Origin: Mucilaginibacter celer | Lineage (GTDB): Bacteria; Bacteroidota; Bacteroidia; Sphingobacteriales; Sphingobacteriaceae | Length of the DNA: 64,000 nucleotides | NCBI RefSeq assembly: GCF_003576455.2 | Contig: NZ_CP032869.1 | Span: 4,216,001-4,280,000, forward strand | Direction: 5' to 3' | Shown: positions 58,980 through 64,000 of the stretch, one piece after another | How the letters are laid out: every line of letters starts with the position of its first letter | How positions within the stretch are numbered: the stretch's first letter is position 1 | The notes under the pieces: generated by a model | What the model was told of the DNA's origin: nothing | Database searches by the model: none | The model's input: the letters and a program-made list of their open reading frames with translations, nothing else | Position numbers and translations under genes: made by a program

Positions 58980-59348
58980 TCAGCTTTGCTGTTTGTCTGC
59001 ATTCCGCAAAATCTCCCGGTGCTCTTTGCCCCATTTAATCATCTCTAAAATAATGTTGCCAAAACTGCGGCAATACTCTGTCGATTCGTATTCTATCAGC
59101 ACCGGCGAGGTTGGTGTAACCGTACGCTTTACCAGCTTGTTCATCTCCATCGATTTTAGCTCGCGCGATAACATGCGCGTGGTAATGCCGGGGATACTGC
59201 GTTCAATTTCTCGGAAACGCCTGTTGCCGTTGCATATCGAATTGATGATGGGTAGTGTCCATTTGCCGCCTATCACATACATGGTATCCTGCAGCGCCTG
59301 CCGCTCATCGGCATGATTACGCTGGTGTGACATTGTTTCTCCTTCCAT
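58980..59348 (-). CDS. HxlR family transcriptional regulator
   Basis: 122 residues (a Met five codons in, at 59333, is an equally good start). The winged-helix HxlR signature VIGGKWTLPIINSICNGNRRFREIERSIPGITTRMLSRELKSMEMNKLV is complete, ending with the YESTEYCRSFGNIILEMIKWG dimer helix. One Cys sits in NSICNG, the position used for redox or electrophile sensing in some family members. Divergent from an SDR gene with a palindrome between them, the usual pairing for HxlR control of quinone or aldehyde reductases. Confidence 0.92.
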   Translation of the reverse strand: MEGETMSHQRNHADERQALQDTMYVIGGKWTLPIINSICNGNRRFREIERSIPGITTRMLSRELKSMEMNKLVKRTVTPTSPVLIEYESTEYCRSFGNIILEMIKWGKEHREILRNADKQQS

Positions 59349-59363
59349 ACTGGTATACTCTGT

Positions 59364-59404
59364 GTAACTGGTTACAAAATTATACCATTTGCGTTATAAT
59401 TTTG
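59364..59404 (+). promoter_or_regulatory. HxlR operator candidate and SDR -7 box
   Basis: GTAAC-TG-GTTAC (59364-59375) is a perfect palindrome, slightly extended on both sides. TAATTTTG (59397-59404, TAnnTTTG) is the SDR -7 box 20 bp before the ATG. The operator lies 21 bp upstream of it. Confidence 0.6.
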
Positions 59405-59423
59405 CATCATCAAAATAAAAACA

Positions 59424-60239
59424 ATGTCAAAAACAATTTTTATAACCGGGACCAGCAGCGGCCTGGGCAAATTAACCGCCAAACATTTTGCACAACAAGG
59501 CTGGAATGTAGCCGCCACCATGCGCTCGCCCGAAAAAGAAACTGAACTAACTCAATACCCCAACATCAGGATATTTAAGTTAGATGTAACCAACCTTGAG
59601 CAGGTTAAAACCGCTACAGAACAGGCCATAGCCACATTCGGTAAAATTGATGTAGTGGTGAACAATGCGGGCATGGGTACTTACGGGGCTTTAGAACTTG
59701 CCAAAGAAGAAAATATCGACTGGCAATTTGCTGTAAATACCCGCGGGCCTATTAATATCATCAGGGCTTTCCTGCCGCATTTCAGGCAGAACAATGGTGG
59801 TATGTTTATTAACATCAGCTCATTTATGGGGATCACTACTGCCGTGCCTTTGGGTTCGCTGTACAACATGTCTAAGTTTGCTTTGGAAGGATTAACCGAA
59901 GGGCTTTACTATGAACTTAAGCCGCTTAACATTCATTTAAGGCTGATTGAACAAGGCGGATCAAAAGGGAATAATTTTGTGGATAGCGTGGTATGGAACC
60001 AGAATGATGATATAATCGCTTACAACGAGCTTACCAACAAACTAAAAAACCTGATGGGCGGGCGCGATGAATCGATGCTTGATGACCCGATGATCATCGT
60101 TAATGCTATAGATGATCTGGCAACCGGTAAGAGCAATAAGTTCCGTACTGTGTTGGGTGATATGGGGAATATGTTAATGAATATGCGTAGCAGCATGCCT
60201 ATTGAGGAATATTTGGAGAAGATGGCAAAATTATTTTAA
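59424..60239 (+). CDS. SDR oxidoreductase, HxlR-linked
   Basis: 271 residues. TGTSSGLGKLTAKHFAQQGW, VNNAGMGTYG, INISSFMG and YNMSKFALEGL are the SDR motifs. MRSPEKET after strand 2 suggests NADP(H). It belongs to the same branch as the other SDRs of cassettes 1 and 2. Divergent from HxlR. Followed by a palindromic element, then another SDR. Confidence 0.9.
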   Translation: MSKTIFITGTSSGLGKLTAKHFAQQGWNVAATMRSPEKETELTQYPNIRIFKLDVTNLEQVKTATEQAIATFGKIDVVVNNAGMGTYGALELAKEENIDWQFAVNTRGPINIIRAFLPHFRQNNGGMFINISSFMGITTAVPLGSLYNMSKFALEGLTEGLYYELKPLNIHLRLIEQGGSKGNNFVDSVVWNQNDDIIAYNELTNKLKNLMGGRDESMLDDPMIIVNAIDDLATGKSNKFRTVLGDMGNMLMNMRSSMPIEEYLEKMAKLF

Positions 60240-60332
60240 GGAACCACGGTTTTTAGGATTAGAGGATTGCCATGATAGATGACCCGGTTCAATCTATCAA
60301 GAAATCCTCTAATCAAGTGAAGCATGGTTCCT
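60239..60332. repeat. nested palindrome between two SDR genes
   Basis: Outer AGGAACCA/TGGTTCCT and inner GATTAGAGGATT (60257-60268) with its perfect complement (60303-60314). Structure without a T-run; repeat or weak terminator of the upstream SDR. Confidence 0.6.
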
Positions 60333-60426
60333 ACCGAGCTTCTTAACAAAACAACTTGAGCTTTTTAACAAAACGTTCGCTGTCCCATCAGCCTAACTTT
60401 GTACCATCAAAACAAATAAAAAAGAG

Positions 60427-61311
60427 ATGAAAAAAGTATGGTTTATAACAGGTAGCGCCCGCGGATTGGGTCGCTCACTTACCGAAGCAGTTTTGGCAAC
60501 CGGTGATAACGTAGCCGCTACTGCCCGCAATCCTGAACAATTGAAAGATTTGGCCGATAAATATCCAGACCAGGTTTATGCTATAAAATTAGATGTTACA
60601 GATTACCCTGCGGTGCACAAAGCAGTAGCCGATACGGTGGCTTATTTTGGTAAAATTGATGTATTGGTAAATAATGCCGGCTTCGGTATTATCGGCGCTG
60701 CCGAGGCTTTTACTGATGAGCAGGTACGCAGCCAGTTGGAAACAAATTTATATGCCCCTATCGAGATAACCCGTGCCGTATTGCCTTATATGCGCAAACA
60801 GCGCTCGGGTCGGATCTTGCAGATCAGCTCGGTTGGTGGCCGTATTGGTAATGCCGGGTTAAGCATGTATCAGGCAGCTAAATTTGGTTTGAGCGGTTTT
60901 ACTGAAGCATTAGCAAAAGAAGTAAAACCATTGGGCATTTTAGTTACCAGTGTTGAACCGGGTGGTTTCCGCACCGATTGGGCGGGCGATTCGATGAGCT
61001 ACGCTCCAAAGGTTGAGGGTTATGAACAAACTGTTGATGCTCGTGCCGATTTTATGTCAACCTGTAAATTTGTTCCTGTTGGTGATCCTGATAAGGCGGC
61101 TAAGGTTATGGTTGAATTGATTGACAACCCTGAACCGCCAATGCACCTGGTGTTGGGCAGCGAGGCTGCTGCACTGTTAACACTTGCCGATGAAGCCCGC
61201 AAAGCCGAATTTGAAAAATGGTTACCGGTTACCAAATCGACAGACCATGATGAGGCCGGCGATTTTATGGATACGGAGTATGGTAAGGCAATAGCGGCGC
61301 AGAAAGGTTAA
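60427..61311 (+). CDS. SDR oxidoreductase (SDR-AraC cassette 2)
   Basis: 294 residues. TGSARGLGRSLTEAVLATGD, VNNAGFGIIG, LQISSVGGRIG and YQAAKFGLSGF are the SDR motifs; AARNPEQLKD suggests NADP(H). Contains LPYMRKQRSGRILQISSVGG, matching the corresponding segment of the SDR at 29865. The C-terminal extension (KWLPVTKSTDHDEAGDFMD) is longer than usual. An AraC gene follows 298 bp later, across a repeat. Confidence 0.9.
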   Translation: MKKVWFITGSARGLGRSLTEAVLATGDNVAATARNPEQLKDLADKYPDQVYAIKLDVTDYPAVHKAVADTVAYFGKIDVLVNNAGFGIIGAAEAFTDEQVRSQLETNLYAPIEITRAVLPYMRKQRSGRILQISSVGGRIGNAGLSMYQAAKFGLSGFTEALAKEVKPLGILVTSVEPGGFRTDWAGDSMSYAPKVEGYEQTVDARADFMSTCKFVPVGDPDKAAKVMVELIDNPEPPMHLVLGSEAAALLTLADEARKAEFEKWLPVTKSTDHDEAGDFMDTEYGKAIAAQKG

Positions 61312-61332
61312 TTTCCTTTACACCATTCTACC

Positions 61333-61533
61333 CACGCGGTCGTGTCTCCACGACCGCGAATTGACCCACCCAGTGTTCTTGCTGCAAGGCATGCAAACGG
61401 ACGTGAAGACACGCCCGCCGGGGTAGATGAGGATAAGAATTGGATTTCTCCCATGCGGTCGTCTCCACGACCGCTAATTGACTTACCCGGTGTTCTTGCT
61501 GCAATGCATACAAACGGTCGTGGATACACGACC
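61333..61533. repeat. two direct copies of an approx. 82-bp palindrome-bearing unit
   Basis: Units at 61333-61415 and 61452-61533, offset 119 bp. Each starts with a hairpin (CGCGGTCGTG-TCTC-CACGACCGCG in the first, GCGGTCGT-CTCC-ACGACCGC in the second) and continues with AATTGAC-x-x-ACCC-x-GTGTTCTTGCTGCAA-GCAT and ends with a GTCGTG-type segment. No ORF. Confidence 0.75.
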
Positions 61534-61550
61534 TTGCGGAGAGAATATTA

Positions 61551-61583
61551 AACCTGCGAAGTTTTGAAAACTTCGCAGGTTTT
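61551..61583 (+). terminator. strong hairpin upstream of the AraC gene
   Basis: AACCTGCGAAGTTTT pairs perfectly with its complement over a short turn, followed by TTTTGACC. It isolates AraC from the SDR transcript. Confidence 0.7.
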
Positions 61584-61595
61584 GACCTGTATTAT

Positions 61596-61603
61596 TAAAT
61601 TTG
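61596..61603 (+). promoter_or_regulatory. -7 promoter element for the AraC gene (cassette 2)
   Basis: TAAATTTG (exact TAnnTTTG) ends 6 bp before the ATG at 61610, implying a leaderless or near-leaderless message. Confidence 0.55.
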
Positions 61604-61609
61604 ATCAAT

Positions 61610-62410
61610 ATGCCAACGCCCAAAACATCACCACGCATCGTTTATTCCTGCTACTCGGAAGTTAGCAGGGCGGGCGAGCAATTTATTGCCGACCACATAT
61701 TCGGCTACATCCTCTCGGGCGATTCGGAGCTGTATGTTAATGGCAAAAACTATTATTTTAAACAAGGCGACTACCGTTTTTTAAAACGTAACGAACTGGC
61801 CAAGTTCGTAAAACATCCTCCCAAAGGCGGCGAATTTAAAACCATAACCATTGGCATGGATCAGGATACCCTAAAAGCTCTGAGCGCCGAGTTGGATTTG
61901 CAGGCTAATGAACATTACACCGGCGAAAGTGCTTTGTTTTTAAAGCCGAATGAGCTATTCAGCAATTATATCCAATCGCTAAGCCCGTATATGGATAAAA
62001 CCGCTGATGAAATTAACCCCGCACTCACCCGGCACAAGGTTAAAGAAGCCGTAATGATTTTACTGGAAACTAATCCTGAACTAAAAAACGTCCTGTTTGA
62101 TTTCGGAGAACCCGGTAAAATTGACCTGGAGGCCTTCATGAGCAAAAACTATCGGTTTAATGTTGATATCAGTCGTTTTGCTTACTTAACCGGTCGAAGT
62201 CTGGCAACATTTAAGCGCGATTTTGAACGAATCTTCAACACCTCCCCCAACCGCTGGATCCAAACCCAGCGCTTAAAAGATGCTTATTATCTGCTAAAAG
62301 AAAAAGGAGAAAAAGTATCGGATGTTTATATGGATGTAGGTTTTAAAGACCTTTCCCACTTTTCATTCGCCTTTAAAAAAGCTTACGGGGTAGCGCCGTC
62401 GGCAGTTTAG
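61610..62410 (+). CDS. AraC family transcriptional regulator (cassette 2)
   Basis: 266 residues from the ATG at 61610; a TTG three codons upstream (61601) is part of the -7 box. N-terminal cupin-type domain (EQFIADHIFGYILSGDSELYVNG) and a C-terminal double HTH with FAYLTGRSLATFKRDFERIF and the signature KVSDVYMDVGFKDLSHFSFAFKKAYGVAP. Paralogue of the regulator at 30708 across its whole length. Probably controls the upstream SDR group. Confidence 0.93.
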   Translation: MPTPKTSPRIVYSCYSEVSRAGEQFIADHIFGYILSGDSELYVNGKNYYFKQGDYRFLKRNELAKFVKHPPKGGEFKTITIGMDQDTLKALSAELDLQANEHYTGESALFLKPNELFSNYIQSLSPYMDKTADEINPALTRHKVKEAVMILLETNPELKNVLFDFGEPGKIDLEAFMSKNYRFNVDISRFAYLTGRSLATFKRDFERIFNTSPNRWIQTQRLKDAYYLLKEKGEKVSDVYMDVGFKDLSHFSFAFKKAYGVAPSAV

Positions 62411-62517
62411 CGGCAGAAGAAGCAGTCTTAGGGTGTAAAAAAATCAAGTTACTTATTATACTGTTTTTTGTTGGATTTTCGATCCATAATCTCTATCTTT
62501 AATTCAACCTGAACATT

Positions 62518-62889
62518 ATGAAGAGTTTCGACCTACAACCTCAAAGCATCATAGAATTTACGTTAGTTATACTAATGTTTTCATTCATTATCTTGTTGTT
62601 TAAAAACCGCTCAAATAGCGGAAAAGGCATCAGTGATAGACTAATACAATTTACCTGCATTTCCTTAGTCATACCGTGTATCATAATTTTAGGAATGGAG
62701 AATATCTTAAAAGGAGATACTATTGCCACCCTACTTGGAGGTATTTGTGGTTATGTTTTATCTGCTTTGAGCAAAGGTAAAAATGACGACAAAGATGCAA
62801 CTAAAGGGAAAAGCAATATCGGTACAGCATCCAAAAGTCCAGACAAAAATAAGAATGAAGGTAAAATTGAAAATACCCCCACTCCTTAA
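62518..62889 (+). CDS. small two-TM membrane protein, unknown function
   Basis: 123 residues. Two hydrophobic helices (IIEFTLVILMFSFIILLF at about 10-28 and LIQFTCISLVIPCIIILG at about 42-60), a third weaker segment (IATLLGGICGYVLSAL) and a Lys/Asp-rich tail. No family recognised. Preceded by an AT-rich leader. Confidence 0.6.
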   Translation: MKSFDLQPQSIIEFTLVILMFSFIILLFKNRSNSGKGISDRLIQFTCISLVIPCIIILGMENILKGDTIATLLGGICGYVLSALSKGKNDDKDATKGKSNIGTASKSPDKNKNEGKIENTPTP

Positions 62890-62968
62890 ATTAATTTCAA
62901 TCCTTTAAACAACTATATAATTCGCACAAAATTACTCATGCGAATTATGTTATATATTTAACACCAAA

Positions 62969-64000
62969 TTACACGTTAAACCTGAAGTGCATAATGTCGC
63001 CATCCTGCACAATATAGGTTTTACCTTCAACGCCAAGCTTGCCGTTTTCTTTTATGGTAGCTTCATTACCGTTAAATTTCACAAAATCATCGTATTTAAT
63101 TACCTCGGCGCGGATAAAGCCTTTTTCAAAATCGGTATGGATCACACCGGCAGCTTGTGGCGCGGTAAAGCCCTGGGTAATAGTCCAGGCACGTACTTCC
63201 TGCACACCTGCGGTAAAGTAAGTGGCCAGGTTCAATAACCTGTAGGCTGCTTTGATTAATTTATTAACACCCGATTCGGCAAGACCTAAGTCATCCAGAA
63301 ACATCTGGCGCTCTTCGTAGGTTTCCAGCTGCGAAATTTCAGATTCAATCTGGGCTGAAATGATCAATACTTCTGCGTTTTCTTCTTTTACAACTTCTTT
63401 TACTCTTTCAACATAAGCATTGCCGGTATTTACCGAGCCTTCATCAACGTTACAAACGTAAAGTACCGGTTTGGCGGTAAGCAACCAAAGGTCGGCTACG
63501 TATTCTTTATCCTCTTCTTCAACAGGTGCAGTACGGGCCGATTTACCAGCAAGCATGTGGTTTTTATATACGGTTAAAACATCAAAGGTTTTTTTAGCCT
63601 CTTTGTCACCACCGGTTTTTGCCATCTTTTCAACTTTCTGGATCTTTTTCTCTATCGATTCCAAATCTTTCAGTTGCAATTCGGTATCGATGATCTCTTT
63701 ATCGCGGATCGGATCAACCGAGCCATCAACGTGGATCACATTATCATTATCAAAGCAACGTAATACGTGGATTATAGCGTTAGTAGCGCGGATGTTACCC
63801 AAAAACTGGTTACCCAAACCCTCACCTTTGCTGGCACCTTTAACCAGGCCGGCAATATCCACAATCTCGATAGTGTTGGGCACTATGCTTTTAGGGTTAA
63901 CTATTTCGGTAAGTTTGGTTAAGCGCTCATCAGGCACGGTAATTACGCCTACGTTTGGCTCAATAGTACAAAACGGAAAGTTAGCCGCCTGTGCTTTAGC
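62969..64000 (-). CDS. ychF: YchF redox-regulated ATPase / GTPase-like, N-terminus cut by window end
   Basis: The frame stays open to the right edge (343 codons in view). It lacks about the first 20 residues, including the P-loop. Seen are NFPFCTIEPNVGVITVPDERL, the switch II-like DIAGLVKGASKGEGLGNQFL, the NxxE-type specificity segment LYVCNVDEGS (ATP-preferring Obg branch), and the C-terminal TGS domain AWTITQGFTAPQAAGVIHTDFEKGFIRAEVI. A universal ribosome-associated ATPase; cytosolic. Confidence 0.95.
   Translation of the reverse strand, partial: AKAQAANFPFCTIEPNVGVITVPDERLTKLTEIVNPKSIVPNTIEIVDIAGLVKGASKGEGLGNQFLGNIRATNAIIHVLRCFDNDNVIHVDGSVDPIRDKEIIDTELQLKDLESIEKKIQKVEKMAKTGGDKEAKKTFDVLTVYKNHMLAGKSARTAPVEEEDKEYVADLWLLTAKPVLYVCNVDEGSVNTGNAYVERVKEVVKEENAEVLIISAQIESEISQLETYEERQMFLDDLGLAESGVNKLIKAAYRLLNLATYFTAGVQEVRAWTITQGFTAPQAAGVIHTDFEKGFIRAEVIKYDDFVKFNGNEATIKENGKLGVEGKTYIVQDGDIMHFRFNV

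Overview
The window looks like chromosomal DNA of a Bacteroidota member, most likely family Sphingobacteriaceae (Mucilaginibacter/Pedobacter-like). Several lines support this: promoters of the TAnnTTTG type, starts without clear Shine-Dalgarno sequences, 'AQ'-terminated signal peptides and SCSK/FSCK lipoboxes, many carbohydrate-active and DUF families typical of the group, and abundant short palindromic intergenic repeats. The genus is an inference; no rRNA or marker comparison was possible.

Layout. 1-14 kb: the tail of a BLUF photoreceptor, small DUF proteins, a GH5 glucanase, a secreted phosphodiesterase, a DUF72 protein, an SDR, then a 1-kb gene-free stretch with a SAM-I riboswitch and a tRNA-like cloverleaf but no methionine gene. 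A TMEM220 protein, transglutaminase-like protein, nucleoside hydrolase, YdcF-like protein, amidase, DUF1345 and YwbE follow. 14-23 kb: argH, a GH78 rhamnosidase, a START-domain protein, a PIN-type toxin-antitoxin pair and lutABC for lactate oxidation. 23-28 kb: a TetR-controlled unit of two tandem SDRs, a 14-TM drug-efflux-type transporter and tetR, with three matching operators. 28-36 kb: small regulators and stress-type enzymes, an SDR-AraC cassette, a Crp/Fnr-AhpD-like pair and a sialate O-acetylesterase.

36-52 kb is the most integrated region. It holds OsmC, two alpha/beta hydrolases, a TPR histidine kinase with an NtrC-type response regulator, two Crp/Fnr regulators, a 1240-residue five-GAF sigma-54-type activator and a third alpha/beta hydrolase. 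Three promoters here (osmC, the hydrolase pair, the lipoprotein hydrolase) share one architecture: a TTAAC-N4-GTTAA palindrome, exactly 22 bp, a GATGTTTG -7 box, then a short conserved hairpin at the predicted RNA 5' end. I infer a small Crp/Fnr-type regulon.

52-64 kb: a sigma factor, tRNA-Arg(CCG), an AraC/DoxX/polysaccharide deacetylase group, a MITE-like repeat, an orphan DUF4157 (eCIS-core-like) protein with an unrecognised C-terminal region, a sulfatase, an HxlR-SDR pair, a second SDR-AraC cassette and the truncated ychF. Six SDRs in 64 kb, five of them beside a regulator of a different or paralogous family, are a recurring theme. Intergenic DNA is rich in at least four palindrome families and one 58-bp tandem repeat.
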